64,000 nucleotides of DNA. Source: PALSA-693 sp963729695 (lineage in GTDB: Bacteria; Actinomycetota; Acidimicrobiia; Acidimicrobiales; Palsa-688). The stretch spans positions 248,001 to 312,000 of the forward strand of contig CAVSOT010000007.1 in NCBI GenBank assembly GCA_963729695.1, read 5' to 3'. Both the position numbers and the translations under genes were made by a program. The notes below the pieces were generated by a model that saw only the letters and a list, made by a program, of their open reading frames with translations, made no database searches and was not told where the DNA came from. Below, in pieces: positions 1-8,992 of the stretch. The first letter of the stretch is position 1. Every line of letters begins with the position of its first letter.

Positions 1-78
1 CTCGTCGAACAAGCGGCAGCGCAGCAGCCGACGGTACATCTCTAACAACGTGGGACGATCTAGGGTGGTGGTCGACAA
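1..78 (-). CDS. N-terminus of a second TPP-dependent dehydrogenase E1 alpha subunit (partial, runs off left edge)
   Basis: Only the first 26 codons are inside the window. The reverse strand reads from a TTG at 78, preceded by a purine-rich Shine-Dalgarno stretch (GGAGAGGAAG). The peptide contains LLEMYRRLLRCRLFDE, which matches the opening helix of E1 alpha subunits of pyruvate, acetoin and branched-chain 2-oxoacid dehydrogenases. The family makes an alpha2beta2 thiamine-diphosphate enzyme that decarboxylates a 2-oxoacid. A complete paralogue lies at 9662-10666. The gene points away from the amidohydrolase at 547, so 79-546 would hold its promoter. Identification rests on a short N-terminal motif, so it is probable rather than certain. 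Confidence 0.6.
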   Translation of the reverse strand, partial: MSTTTLDRPTLLEMYRRLLRCRLFDE

Positions 79-546
79 ATCTTCTTCCTCTCCGACGATG
101 CGAGGATACGGATGGGGGTGCGGGCGTCTCGGTTCCTCTACGTGAGCATCACAGTCGATCTATCCCACGCCCTTCTCTCTTAGACTCCGGTGCCGGTCGC
201 TCGGCGGGACCATGTCCAGCCAACGGCCCCGTCCTCGCGGTCCAGCCACTGTAGGTCCGGGGCGGATTGCCGTCAAGGTTGGATGCCAGGTTGCATGCAT
301 AAACGCGGCGTGGTCCCGGCGCTCTTCGCACGGCGCCCCGTTCACGCTCGTGGGGACGCGGGCGGGCCGGGGCGACTCCCGGATGGATCGGTCGTCGTGC
401 CGTTGACAGGCAGGAGCGGGTTTCCTAGGCTTAGCCCGGTGTTGGATGCGCTATCAGATTCAATCGTGCATGCAAAGTTGGTGGGCTCTAGTATGGTGAT
501 GCAGACGGCCGGGCCGAGGTGACCCGTCGTGGGGAGGAAGGCCGGT
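79..546. other. Divergent intergenic region
   Basis: This stretch separates the leftward E1 alpha start from the rightward amidohydrolase. Short open frames exist, but none has a recognisable product or a convincing ribosome binding site. A TAGTAT hexamer at about 490-495 could be a -10 box for the amidohydrolase. I see no clear -35 box, hairpin or RNA gene. Confidence 0.5.
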
Positions 547-2274
547 ATGGCACGAGGTGAGGAGACCCGATTGCAGAACGGGAAGCAGCACGCAGAAGTG
601 CCCCGTCCCGTGGTCCTGCGTGGGGCGGACGTGGTGGACGGAACCGGCGCGCCAGCCCAGAGGGTGGACGTGGCGGTCGAGGGTGGGCGCATTGTCGGCG
701 TCGGCTCCGATCTCGGGTTCGACTACGAGGAGGTCGATCTCTCCGGCCTGGTCCTCAGCCCGGGGTTCGTCGATCCGCACACCCACTATGACGCCCAAGT
801 GTTCTGGGATCCCGACATCACGCCATCGAGCTGGCACGGGGTCACGTCGGTGGTCACGGGCAACTGCGGGTTCACCTTGGCGCCTACCCGACCGGCGCAT
901 CGGGACGTGATCATCCGAACCCTGGAGAACGTCGAAGGGATGTCGGTGGCCGCGCTCGAGGCCGGCCTTCCCTGGTCATTCGAGACGTTCCCCGAGTACC
1001 TGCGGGCCGTAGACGGCCTGGACAAGCGCCTCAACGTGGCGTGCATGATCGGGCACACCGCGCTGCGCTGGTTTGTCCTGGGCGATGAGGCGACCGAACG
1101 CCAGGCCAGTAGTGCCGAGGTGGCGCGGATGTGTGAACTGGTCACCGAGGCCATGGACTGTGGCGCCATCGGGTTTTCGAGCTCGCAGCACAATCACGTT
1201 GGCGCCTTCGGCAAACCCGTGCCGAGCCGGGCCGCCAGTCATGAAGAGCTGCAGCGCATCGCGGAGACGATGGGCCGGACCGGCGCCGGGGCGATCGAGA
1301 TTGCCCTGGGGGCCACGTTCGGTGTCGCCGATGCCGTCAGTGTGGCCCAGGCGTCAGGGCGACCGTTGACCTGGTCCGGGAATGCGCTGGTGCCGACCGC
1401 CGGCGAGGGCGGCGCCGGCGCAGCCGCCGCCGCGGTGGACGCCAGCTGCGCGTCAGGCGCTTCTGTCGTTCCCCAGTTTCCGTGCCGCCCGATCGTCAAC
1501 CAGGTGACGCTGCGAGATCCGTTCCCACTGCGCCACGCCAGCGAGGGCTTCCTCGAGGTGCTTCGCGCCGATACCGACGACCGGCTGGCGCTCTACAGTG
1601 ACGAAAACTGGCGCCGGCGGGCGAAAGAGACTTTGCAACCCTTGTGGCAGCAGCGGCTGGCGGACGCCACTGTCGAAGAGACGAATGCGCATGAGGAAAT
1701 TCGTAATGGCCCGACGCTCGGAGAGCTCGCCGCCAAGCGCGGTACGACACCCTTCGACCTGCTGATAGACCTGTCGCTCACCGACGGGCTGGCCACCCGG
1801 TTCAAGGTGGCCGTGGCGAACACCGACGAGGGCGTGATCGCCCAGCTGCTGGGTGACCGCCGTTGCATCGTCGGGCTCTCGGACGCCGGAGCTCACGTGA
1901 GCCAGCTCTGCGACGCCAACTATGCGACGTACCTACTTTCCTACTGGGTCCGAGAGAAAGAGGCGCTGCCGCTGGAGCTGGCGATCTGGCGCCTGACGGG
2001 GCAGCCCGCCGCGCTCTACGGTCTGACGGGTCGGGGGCGCATAGCCGTCGGCGCCGCGGCTGATCTGGTGGCATTCGACCCGGTCCGGGTGGGGCCAGGC
2101 GAAGCCGAGCGGGTCTGGGATTTCCCGGGCGGGACAGACCGGCTCGTGGCTCATAGCACGGGCATAGAGCATGTGTGGGTCAACGGGACGCCCATCCGAT
2201 CCGGGGGTACCGACGTTCCAGGTGTAACTCCGGGAAGGTGGCTGGCGAGCGAGGCTCGATCCAAGAGTCGGTGA
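547..2274 (+). CDS. D-aminoacylase-type amidohydrolase, paralogue 1
   Basis: A 575-residue member of the amidohydrolase superfamily, closest in layout to N-acyl-D-amino-acid deacylases (cytoplasmic, metal-dependent C-N hydrolysis). Visible motifs: the metal-binding HTHYDAQVFWDP near residue 78, GNCGF about 30 residues later, a GHTALRW segment, and SDAGAH late in the barrel. The C-terminus carries the small beta-sandwich part (GRIAVGAAADLVAFDP). The start is placed at ATG 547 because GGGGAGGAAG (531-540) sits 6 nt upstream; an in-frame GTG at 529 overlaps that site. It is followed after 107 nt by paralogue 2, and a third paralogue lies at 52947. Actinobacterial members of this branch are rarely characterised, so the true substrate is unknown; a cyclic amide or lactone is as possible as an acyl amino acid. 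Confidence 0.88.
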   Translation: MARGEETRLQNGKQHAEVPRPVVLRGADVVDGTGAPAQRVDVAVEGGRIVGVGSDLGFDYEEVDLSGLVLSPGFVDPHTHYDAQVFWDPDITPSSWHGVTSVVTGNCGFTLAPTRPAHRDVIIRTLENVEGMSVAALEAGLPWSFETFPEYLRAVDGLDKRLNVACMIGHTALRWFVLGDEATERQASSAEVARMCELVTEAMDCGAIGFSSSQHNHVGAFGKPVPSRAASHEELQRIAETMGRTGAGAIEIALGATFGVADAVSVAQASGRPLTWSGNALVPTAGEGGAGAAAAAVDASCASGASVVPQFPCRPIVNQVTLRDPFPLRHASEGFLEVLRADTDDRLALYSDENWRRRAKETLQPLWQQRLADATVEETNAHEEIRNGPTLGELAAKRGTTPFDLLIDLSLTDGLATRFKVAVANTDEGVIAQLLGDRRCIVGLSDAGAHVSQLCDANYATYLLSYWVREKEALPLELAIWRLTGQPAALYGLTGRGRIAVGAAADLVAFDPVRVGPGEAERVWDFPGGTDRLVAHSTGIEHVWVNGTPIRSGGTDVPGVTPGRWLASEARSKSR

Positions 2275-2298
2275 GGGGAGCAACCGTGCAGGACGAGT

Positions 2299-2337
2299 GG
2301 TGGGTTGGGGCGTGAGCGCTCTCCGCACCCACCCACC
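2299..2337 (+). terminator. Hairpin between the two amidohydrolase genes
   Basis: GGTGGGTTGGGGCG (2299-2312) can pair with CGCACCCACCCACC (2324-2337) around an 11-nt loop, with two mismatches. There is no U tract after it, so it could be an attenuator or an mRNA-stabilising hairpin between co-transcribed genes rather than a full terminator. Confidence 0.35.
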
Positions 2338-2381
2338 CGATAGGTAATGGCAATGGGCCTAAGGGCCGGAAAGGCGCTCCG

Positions 2382-4088
2382 ATGCTCGATCTGTTGATCA
2401 AAGGCGGCACCGTCGTGGATGGCAGTGGTCGTGACGGGTATCGCGCCGACGTCGGCGTCCGGGGTGGCCGTCTGGTCTGCATCGGGGAGACGGATGAGCC
2501 GGCGGCCAAGACGATCGACGCCGACGGGCTGGTCGTGGCTCCCGGATTTATCGATGTGCACACCCACTACGACGCCCAGGTCTTTTGGGATCCGGCCTTA
2601 TCCCCGTCGACGCTGCACGGAATGACCACCGCCTTGGGTGGCAACTGCGGATTCACGATCGCTCCCATGGCCGATGAGCAAGCGGACTACCTCATGCGAA
2701 TGCTGGCTCGAGTGGAGGGGATGCCTCTCGAATCGCTGCAGCAGGGGGTGCCGTGGGGGACGTGGCGGACCTTCGGGGAATGGATCGGCCGGTTCGAAGG
2801 CAGGTTGGCTGCCAACGTGGGGTTCATGGCCGGTCACAGCACCATCCGGCGGATCGTGATGGGTGAGGATTCGCACGCCCCGGTTCCCAGCGAAGCTCAG
2901 CTGCTCGAGATGCAACGCCACTTGCGGGCCGCCTTAGGTGACGGTGCCCTCGGATTTTCGTCTACCAATGGCAAGAGCCATCTCGACGGTGAAGGAAACC
3001 CGGTGCCGTCCCGTTGCGCCCGAGACGAGGAATTGCTTGCGCTGGCATCGATTGTCGCGGAATTTCCGGGCACGAGCCTCGAGTACCTGCCGTTCAGCAG
3101 CGCGTTGGACGACTCCGAACGCATGATCGCGATGTCGCGTGTCGGAAAACGGCCGCTCAACTGGAATGTCCTGGTCGTGACCTCGGCCCGAGGCAGAGCA
3201 GTCGACGACGAGCTGGCCGTTTCCGACCAAGCCGCGTCAGAAGGGGCAAGGGTGCTGGCCCTGGAGAATCCGGCTCCGTTGGTGAGCCGCCGCTCCTTCT
3301 ACACGGCCTTCGGGCTCAACGCCATCCCGGAATGGGGGCCGGTGATCGCCCTGCCCGTCCCGCAGCGCATCGAGGCGTTGCAGGATCCCGAGGTTCGGCG
3401 TCGGATGCGGCAAGGCGCCCTGCGGGGTGACCAGCGCTACGCCGAACTGCTGGATTTCCCGGGCTACACCATCGAGGAGACGTTCGCGCCGGAGAACGAC
3501 GGTCTGGCCGGGAAGCAGGTGGCGGACATCGCGCGCCGGCGTGGGTGCGATCCCTTTGATGCCCTGCTCGACATTGTTGTGGCCGACGGATTGCGGACGA
3601 CCCTCGTCGTGCCGGAGGTCGGCCGGGACGAGGAGAGTGTGAGAAGGCGGGCCGCGGCCTGGAGCGACCCCAGGGTCGTACTGGGTGCTTCAGATGCGGG
3701 CGCCCATCTCGATTTGATCGCGCTGTTCACCTACACGACCCACCTCCTGGGCCGATCGGTTCGCGATCGTCAGCTGCTGACGCTCGGGGAAGCCGTGCGC
3801 CTGCTGACCGACGTTCCCGCCCGCCTTTACGGGTTGCGGGACCGAGGTCGGATCCAGCTGGGTTGGTACGCCGATCTGGTCCTGTTCGATCCGGACACCA
3901 TCGCCCCGGACCGGGTGGTCACGCGCCACGATCTGCCTGGAGGTGCTCCCCGCCTCTTCGCCTCGGCCATAGGAGTAGAGCACGTCCTCGTCAACGGGGC
4001 GACGATCGTCGAAAGTGGAGCGTACACCGGCGACCTGCCCGGCCAGGTCATCCGCTCGGGTGTGGACACGGACCCCGTGCCCGTGTGA
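2382..4088 (+). CDS. D-aminoacylase-type amidohydrolase, paralogue 2
   Basis: A 568-residue protein of the same family as its upstream neighbour. Motifs in order: the beta-strand start LLIKGGTVVDGSG (residues 4-16), HTHYDAQVFWDP near residue 60, GNCGF, GHSTIRR, SDAGAHLD near residue 440, and GRIQLGWYADLVLFDP at the end. It resembles the third paralogue at 52947 more closely than the first: both share EGMPL, the GHST.RR.IMG segment and TDVPAR.YGL.DRGRI. That suggests two duplications of different age. It is co-directional with paralogue 1 and probably in the same operon. The substrate is unknown; the family covers D-acylamino acids, dihydropyrimidines and related cyclic amides. Confidence 0.88.
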   Translation: MLDLLIKGGTVVDGSGRDGYRADVGVRGGRLVCIGETDEPAAKTIDADGLVVAPGFIDVHTHYDAQVFWDPALSPSTLHGMTTALGGNCGFTIAPMADEQADYLMRMLARVEGMPLESLQQGVPWGTWRTFGEWIGRFEGRLAANVGFMAGHSTIRRIVMGEDSHAPVPSEAQLLEMQRHLRAALGDGALGFSSTNGKSHLDGEGNPVPSRCARDEELLALASIVAEFPGTSLEYLPFSSALDDSERMIAMSRVGKRPLNWNVLVVTSARGRAVDDELAVSDQAASEGARVLALENPAPLVSRRSFYTAFGLNAIPEWGPVIALPVPQRIEALQDPEVRRRMRQGALRGDQRYAELLDFPGYTIEETFAPENDGLAGKQVADIARRRGCDPFDALLDIVVADGLRTTLVVPEVGRDEESVRRRAAAWSDPRVVLGASDAGAHLDLIALFTYTTHLLGRSVRDRQLLTLGEAVRLLTDVPARLYGLRDRGRIQLGWYADLVLFDPDTIAPDRVVTRHDLPGGAPRLFASAIGVEHVLVNGATIVESGAYTGDLPGQVIRSGVDTDPVPV

Positions 4089-4136
4089 GCGGGTCGACAA
4101 GTTCATTTTAGCCAGCCCGGTTTTACGGGCAAGGAG

Positions 4137-4985
4137 TTACCGAAGCAGGAAACCGGCGTCTACCGGAAGCTGTATCCCGGTGACGTAGCGGGCTTCCTCT
4201 GAGCAAAGCCACACGATCGCGTTCGACACGTCTTCGGGCTCGATCAGCTCCACCGGCATGGCGTTTTTCCAACCTTCCGACGCGCCGGGATTCTCTTCGA
4301 GGATCTTGGCCCACATGTCATTGACGACAAATGGGGTGTTCACACCCGTCGGGTGGATGGTGTTTACCCGGATGCTGAGGTGGGCGAGCGAGCCCGCCAA
4401 CGCACGCATGAGGCCGATGACGCCTGTCTTGCCCGCTGTGTAGCCGATAGCGGTGAGGGCTTCCTCAGGGGTGGATGCCGGGCCGCTCATCGAGGCCAGG
4501 CCCGCAGTCGAGCTGGTTATGACGATCGAGCCGCCAGTGCCTTGACCCATCAAAGCCGGAAGGGCGGCGACGATGGTGTTGAGGGCCCCGGTGAGCAGGA
4601 CGTCCAGGGAGTCCTGCCAGGCCCGCATCTGGTTGTCGACGCTCATGTCTGCGAGCCCGAAGCCGAAGAGCGAGCCGGCGTTGCACAAAACGATGTCGAC
4701 GTGACCGAACTCGGCCAGGCCCTGGTCGAGCACGTTGCTGACGGCGTGCCGGTCGCGGACATCGGCTTGACGAGCGACAATCTCCCGACCCTGATCGCGG
4801 ACCAGCTTTATGGTCGCTTCCAGGTCGTCCGGCGTGGCCAGCGGATACCGTACCGTGTCGATCTGCTCGCAGAGGTCGAAACCGATGATCTCCGCACCCT
4901 CTTCGGCGAGGCGAAGCGCGTGCGACCGTCCTTGGCCTCGCCCGATTCCGGAGATGAAAGCTACTTTTCCTTCCAGTCGACCCAC
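4137..4985 (-). CDS. Mycofactocin-type short-chain dehydrogenase
   Basis: A 282-residue SDR. The nucleotide-binding loop reads GIGRGQGRSHALRLAEEG, the RGQGRSHA form typical of mycofactocin-coupled SDRs, which hold NAD(H) tightly and pass electrons to the redox peptide mycofactocin. The catalytic YTAGK (Y-x3-K) and the NAGS motif are present. The family insertion after the second strand (about 20 residues, DLCEQIDTVRYPLATPDDLE) is also present. The start is set at GTG 4985, which has GGAGAAGGAGAG just upstream. The upstream in-frame extension is not conserved. It probably oxidises a secondary or primary alcohol. No mycofactocin biosynthesis genes are in this window, so they must lie elsewhere. 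It is divergent from the PhyH fusion gene. Confidence 0.85.
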   Translation of the reverse strand: MGRLEGKVAFISGIGRGQGRSHALRLAEEGAEIIGFDLCEQIDTVRYPLATPDDLEATIKLVRDQGREIVARQADVRDRHAVSNVLDQGLAEFGHVDIVLCNAGSLFGFGLADMSVDNQMRAWQDSLDVLLTGALNTIVAALPALMGQGTGGSIVITSSTAGLASMSGPASTPEEALTAIGYTAGKTGVIGLMRALAGSLAHLSIRVNTIHPTGVNTPFVVNDMWAKILEENPGASEGWKNAMPVELIEPEDVSNAIVWLCSEEARYVTGIQLPVDAGFLLR

Positions 4986-5071
4986 GAGACTCTCCTTCTC
5001 CGATAGGGATGGACGCACGTCCGAAGCATGACCTGGTCGGCTTCGCTGGGGTGTCACCCAGAGCCGGCAAG

Positions 5072-5079
5072 GATACTAT
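5072..5079 (+). promoter_or_regulatory. Candidate -10 box, leaderless promoter of the SCP2-PhyH gene
   Basis: GATACTAT ends 6 nt before the ATG at 5086, so transcription would start at or next to the start codon. No Shine-Dalgarno sequence precedes this ATG, which agrees with a leaderless mRNA, common in actinobacteria. No strong -35 box is seen. Confidence 0.45.
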
Positions 5080-5085
5080 TGCCCT

Positions 5086-6384
5086 ATGACTGCCGCCGTG
5101 CGATCGAGCATCATGGTCGATCCCGTTGCGCCTTCCGTTGACTCCGTGATCGAAGGCATTCGCAGCCGGGTGGCTCGGGTCCCTGCAGGGCAGAGCCGCG
5201 TGACCTTCGACTTCGGTACCGCGGGCCGTTGGGTCGCTGATCGGCGGCGTTCGTCGTTCAAGCCGCTGGAGCACTCCGAGCCGTCCGCCGATGCCGAGAT
5301 CACCCTTGAGCCCAGAGTGATGGCTCGCATCCTCAACGGGGACATGGACCCTCGACACGCCTTGCTCTTCGGCCGCATGACGATCAAAGGTTCCGTAGCG
5401 GTGGCGATCGCCTGCTGCGAAGAGCTCGCCGGCAGGCGATTTGCGGCCCAGATGGACTACTCCGAGGGCGTGCCGGCGCCGGCGCCGACTCAGGACCGGG
5501 CGTTGGCCCGTCGCCAGCTTCGCGTCCACGGCTACGCCATTATCTGCGACGCGCTCTTGCGCCATCAAGTGCGAGAGCTGCGGGACCGTCTCGTCGACCA
5601 GGCGGCCGCGGAACGAGAGGCGGGAGTGGCGTTCTTTGACGGCGGGCGGGCCGCGGAGCCTACGTCGGAGGGTTCTCGCGAGCAGTGGTGGCTGGCCTCC
5701 CAACCGCATGGGCGAGCGTCCTCTCGACAACCCAATCAACGGGTCTGGGCCTTGCACAATAAGGGTGACGTCTTCCTCCGACTGCTTGACCATCCGATTA
5801 TCGACGAGTTCGTCCCCGACTTCTTGGGGGACAATTTCCTCATCGCCGAGCACATGGCCAACATTGCCGGTCCCGGAGGCGAGGCGATGGTGCTTCACCA
5901 GGACCAAAGCGGCGTCCAGCCCCCTTTGCCGGTGGCGATAGGGCTGAATGTGCTGTTTTGTCTGGACGATTTCACCGCGGAAAACGGCGCAACACGCGTG
6001 ATCCCAGGCAGCCATATTGTGGAGTTTGGGCTGGCGCCTGACGACATCTACAGCTCTACAGGCAGCGTGGCGCTGGAAGCACCGGCCGGGTCCGCCATTC
6101 TCTTCGAGACGCGCCTCTGGCACGGCACCGGCGCCAACACCTCGGGGGATCTCCGGCACGGTCTGTTTCTTCTGTTCGAGCGGTCGTGGATCCGGACCCA
6201 GCAGACCGGCGTGTTGACGGTTCATCCGTCCGTCTTGAACCGGATGTCAGATCGGGCGAAGACGATGTATGCCCACCGGGTGACTGGGGCTATGGGCAAG
6301 GTGCAAGGGTCCAACGAGGGCGACTTTGTGGGCTGGGATCCTGATCAGCTGGTGCTCGAGATGCATTCGCGAACGGCTGGTTGA
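5086..6384 (+). CDS. Fused SCP2 sterol-carrier domain and phytanoyl-CoA dioxygenase (PhyH)
   Basis: A 432-residue protein with two parts. Residues about 15-120 look like an SCP2 lipid-binding fold: the alternating strands VTFDFGTAGRWVADRR and the hallmark GDMDPRHALLFGRMTIKGS. Residues about 145-420 form an Fe(II)/2-oxoglutarate PhyH oxygenase. It has the metal ligands H271-x-D273 in LHQDQSG, NGATRVIPGSH, and the distal iron His346 in LWHGTGANTSG, followed by an Arg (GDLRHGL) suited to bind 2-oxoglutarate. PhyH enzymes hydroxylate phytanoyl-CoA-like or other lipid substrates. In animals the separate SCP-2 protein is known to stimulate phytanoyl-CoA hydroxylase, so a covalent fusion makes biochemical sense. 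The gene is divergent from a mycofactocin-type SDR, which could oxidise the alcohol product. The fusion assignment is by motif only. Confidence 0.8.
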   Translation: MTAAVRSSIMVDPVAPSVDSVIEGIRSRVARVPAGQSRVTFDFGTAGRWVADRRRSSFKPLEHSEPSADAEITLEPRVMARILNGDMDPRHALLFGRMTIKGSVAVAIACCEELAGRRFAAQMDYSEGVPAPAPTQDRALARRQLRVHGYAIICDALLRHQVRELRDRLVDQAAAEREAGVAFFDGGRAAEPTSEGSREQWWLASQPHGRASSRQPNQRVWALHNKGDVFLRLLDHPIIDEFVPDFLGDNFLIAEHMANIAGPGGEAMVLHQDQSGVQPPLPVAIGLNVLFCLDDFTAENGATRVIPGSHIVEFGLAPDDIYSSTGSVALEAPAGSAILFETRLWHGTGANTSGDLRHGLFLLFERSWIRTQQTGVLTVHPSVLNRMSDRAKTMYAHRVTGAMGKVQGSNEGDFVGWDPDQLVLEMHSRTAG

Positions 6385-6401
6385 GGGCGGGTCCAACCGG
6401 C

Positions 6402-7151
6402 TCAATCGAGGCTCGCGGCCAGGGCGCCGCCGTCGACGACCAGCGTGTGACCGGTTATCCAGGAGGCGGCGTCGGAGGCCAGAAACAGAGCAGCCGTGGC
6501 GATGTCCTCCGGAACGCCGAGCCGCTTGAGCGGTTGTTTGGCCGCCAGTTCGTCCCCGAAGCTCGTGACGAGGACCTCGGACATGTCGGTATGCACCAGC
6601 CCAGGGGCAATGGCGTTGACCCGAACCTGGGGGCCCAGCTCCAACGCCAGCGAGCGGGTCAGGTGCACGGCGGCTGCCTTGGTGGCGTTGTAGTACCCGA
6701 CATTGTGAGAGGTGACGAAGGCGCCAGCCGACGAGATGTTGATGATAGTGCCGCCATGCTCGGCCATCCATGCCTCCCACACCGCCTGGGTCCAAAGCAC
6801 GAGACCGCGCATGTTGACCTGCACGGTCTTGTCAGCCCGAGCTGCGTCCAATTCCACCAGGGGCCCGTAGTAGGGATTGGTGGCCGCGTTATTGACCAGG
6901 ATGTCAACCGCCCCGAACCGCTCGATCGTGGCGGCGACGCATGCAATCGGGGCGTCTGGATCTCCGGCGTTCGCAGCAAACCAGGCCACGTTGCCCGGTA
7001 GCGTCGCCACCGCCTCGGTCAGTTTCTCGCGACTCCGAGAAGTGATCATGACGCTCGCCCCGGCCTCGAGAAAGCTCTGGGCGATGGCGCGCCCGATACC
7101 TCGCGAGCCACCGGTCACCAGCGCGACCCGCCCGTCCAGTCGTAGCTCCAC
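6402..7151 (-). CDS. Short-chain dehydrogenase/reductase
   Basis: A 249-residue classical SDR. TGGSRGIGRAIA forms the nucleotide loop, NNAATNPY the NNAG-like strand, ISSAGAF carries the catalytic Ser, and YNATK the Tyr-Lys pair. IAPGLVHTDM follows, and the C-terminus ends WITGHTLVVDGGALAASLD. Typical partners are NAD(P)H and a hydroxy or keto acyl compound. The ATG at 7151 has a GGAGG site close upstream. It converges with the SCP2-PhyH gene (17 nt apart) and is divergent from the Rieske gene. The substrate cannot be read from the sequence. Confidence 0.85.
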   Translation of the reverse strand: MELRLDGRVALVTGGSRGIGRAIAQSFLEAGASVMITSRSREKLTEAVATLPGNVAWFAANAGDPDAPIACVAATIERFGAVDILVNNAATNPYYGPLVELDAARADKTVQVNMRGLVLWTQAVWEAWMAEHGGTIINISSAGAFVTSHNVGYYNATKAAAVHLTRSLALELGPQVRVNAIAPGLVHTDMSEVLVTSFGDELAAKQPLKRLGVPEDIATAALFLASDAASWITGHTLVVDGGALAASLD

Positions 7152-7486
7152 TCCATCCTCCGCTCAGGTCCGGCTCGTCCTCTGGGCCGCCGGGATCATA
7201 GGCCGCGCCTCTTTCCCCTGGCGCCTCCCACCTACTGGGCGTAGGCTCAAGGCGCAATCATTGTTCTTGAGCCATCGGGGGGTATCCATGGCCGGCTGGG
7301 ACCAGTCGATCGACCTGGTGCGCAGAGGGCGCGGAGGCGGTGGGCTGGCTGCTGCCCCCAACCGAACGATGCAGCAGCGTCCGTCCAGGGTCGGCGCCAG
7401 GTCAAGGACTTCCCGAGGAAGCTGTTGGGAACAGCGCGGCATGTCGGCCACGAGGCCGCAGCGAGGACATGAAGGAGACCATCACC
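7152..7486. other. Divergent regulatory region between an SDR and the Rieske operon
   Basis: This 335-nt gap is non-coding as far as I can see. It holds one clear inverted repeat (7244-7273, listed separately). It also ends with the Shine-Dalgarno sequence GAAGGAG (7471-7477) that fixes the Rieske start at 7487. Confidence 0.5.
7244..7273. promoter_or_regulatory. Inverted repeat, candidate operator
   Basis: GGCTCAAG (7244-7251) and CTTGAGCC (7266-7273) are perfect 8-nt inverted arms with a 14-nt spacer, between divergent genes. The size fits a regulator half-site pair, but no cognate regulator is adjacent. A weak hairpin is the alternative. Confidence 0.35.
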
Positions 7487-8896
7487 ATGGCGATCACTGA
7501 GTCGAGGCCAGCCGCGGCACCCCTGTCGGGGAGTCCGGATGGACCGATTGGTCCGAACCCTCCAGAGGTCCGCGACAAGGTTCCCCACGCCATGACCGAC
7601 CCGAACTTCGTGCCTCGGGAGCGCTATTACTCGCGAGAGTTCTTCGAGCTGGAGAAGGAGCACCTCTGGCCGCATTCCTGGCAGATGGCGGCCCGGCTGG
7701 AGGAGATACCCAACCCCGGCGACTATGTCGAGTACGAGCTCGCCGACAACTCGATTCTGGTCGTCCGGCAACGGGACGGCTCTGTGAAAGCACTGCACAA
7801 CACCTGCCGGCACCGGGCCACCCAGCTGGCGAAAGGTTGTGGCCGGTTGCCGGGGGGGCAGATCGTGTGCCCCTTCCACGGGTGGCGGTGGAATCTTGAC
7901 GGCTCGTCTTCGCTGGTGTTCATCGAATCGGCGTTCGACCCGAAGTGCGTCCAGCCCGAAGACGTACGCCTGCGCGAGTGCCTCGTCGAGGTGTGGTCGG
8001 GAATGGTGTGGATCAACATGGATCTCGAGGCCCCTCCATTGACGGAAGCGCTCGCGCCGGTCGCGGGCCTGCTTGAAGGCGTCGGTGTGGGCAACATGCG
8101 GGTGAAATGGTGGAAGCAGGTCATCCTCAATGCCAACTGGAAGGTGGCCCAAGAAGCCTTTCTGGAGGGCTACCACGTCATGCAGACCCATCCCCAGCTC
8201 TTGATGGGCGGCACCATGGAGGATGCGGCTCGCCAGGACGAGGGGACCGAGTACACGCAGTTCCGCAACGGCCACGCCCGCTTCCAAAGTGGCGCGGGAA
8301 TGGCTGAGGGAACCCGCCAGGTATGGAACGGCGACATGTTCATCGAGGCCGGCCGTCTGCTAGCGGACGGCCAGGACGCCATGACGCTCGACAGGGACGT
8401 CCAGGTCTTCGAAGGGATCCGCAACACCGTCGGGGTGGACAACCCCAACTTTGCCCAGGAGGCGATCAAGGCCCTCTACGCCTATGCCGAGGGCGCGGGC
8501 ATCCCGATGGAGCCGCTATCGGAGAAGATGACGCTCTGGGGCGGGGAGATCTACGTGTTCCCCAACTTCTTTATGTTGCCCATGTACGCCAACTGCCTGA
8601 GTTATCGGTTCCGGCCGTATCGGGACGACCCGGAGTGGTGCCTCTTCGACGTGTGGTCGCTCACGACCTACCCGGTGGGCCAGGAACCGGAGCGGGCGGA
8701 ACTGCTCGGGGTCTACGACAAGGAGGATGCCGAGCACTGGGGACTGATCCCGCGCCAGGACTTCAGCAACATCGAGCGTCAACAGCGCGGCATGCATTCG
8801 ATGAGCTACGAGCACCATCGCCTGTCCAACAAATTCGAGCGGTCGATCGCCAACATGCACGAGCATTTGGACCGGGTGATCGCGGCCGGGGGGTAG
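7487..8896 (+). CDS. Rieske non-heme iron oxygenase, alpha subunit
   Basis: A 469-residue ring-hydroxylating or demethylating oxygenase alpha subunit. The Rieske [2Fe-2S] ligands are in CRHRA and, after 17-19 residues, CPFHGWRW. The catalytic domain that follows has NWKVAQEAFLEGYHVMQTHPQ, where the two His and a later Asp would bind mononuclear iron. The preferred start is ATG 7487 (AAGGAG 9 nt upstream); ATG 7469 is possible. It heads the long plus-strand catabolic block and is followed by a nitroreductase-family flavoprotein. No small beta subunit, ferredoxin or reductase gene is adjacent, so it probably forms a homomer and borrows electron donors. The substrate is unknown, with aromatic, terpenoid or steroid rings possible. 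Confidence 0.9.
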   Translation: MAITESRPAAAPLSGSPDGPIGPNPPEVRDKVPHAMTDPNFVPRERYYSREFFELEKEHLWPHSWQMAARLEEIPNPGDYVEYELADNSILVVRQRDGSVKALHNTCRHRATQLAKGCGRLPGGQIVCPFHGWRWNLDGSSSLVFIESAFDPKCVQPEDVRLRECLVEVWSGMVWINMDLEAPPLTEALAPVAGLLEGVGVGNMRVKWWKQVILNANWKVAQEAFLEGYHVMQTHPQLLMGGTMEDAARQDEGTEYTQFRNGHARFQSGAGMAEGTRQVWNGDMFIEAGRLLADGQDAMTLDRDVQVFEGIRNTVGVDNPNFAQEAIKALYAYAEGAGIPMEPLSEKMTLWGGEIYVFPNFFMLPMYANCLSYRFRPYRDDPEWCLFDVWSLTTYPVGQEPERAELLGVYDKEDAEHWGLIPRQDFSNIERQQRGMHSMSYEHHRLSNKFERSIANMHEHLDRVIAAGG

Positions 8897-8992
8897 ACCA
8901 GCCGACCCCGTAGCCAGGCGTCGCTGGTTCATGATTCGTTTTGCGGCGGCCTCAGGTGCGAAGCTGACGGAAAGCGTTCCGAGGAGGTTTGG

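Noticed and set aside
190..522. Open frame of 110 codons upstream of the first amidohydrolase
   Set aside because: No recognisable motif, arginine-rich out-of-frame look, and overlaps the divergent promoter region; likely noise from high G+C.
4465..6225. 586-codon minus-strand frame
   Set aside because: Antisense to the SCP2-PhyH fusion and to the SDR frame; Arg/His-rich product without any family motif.
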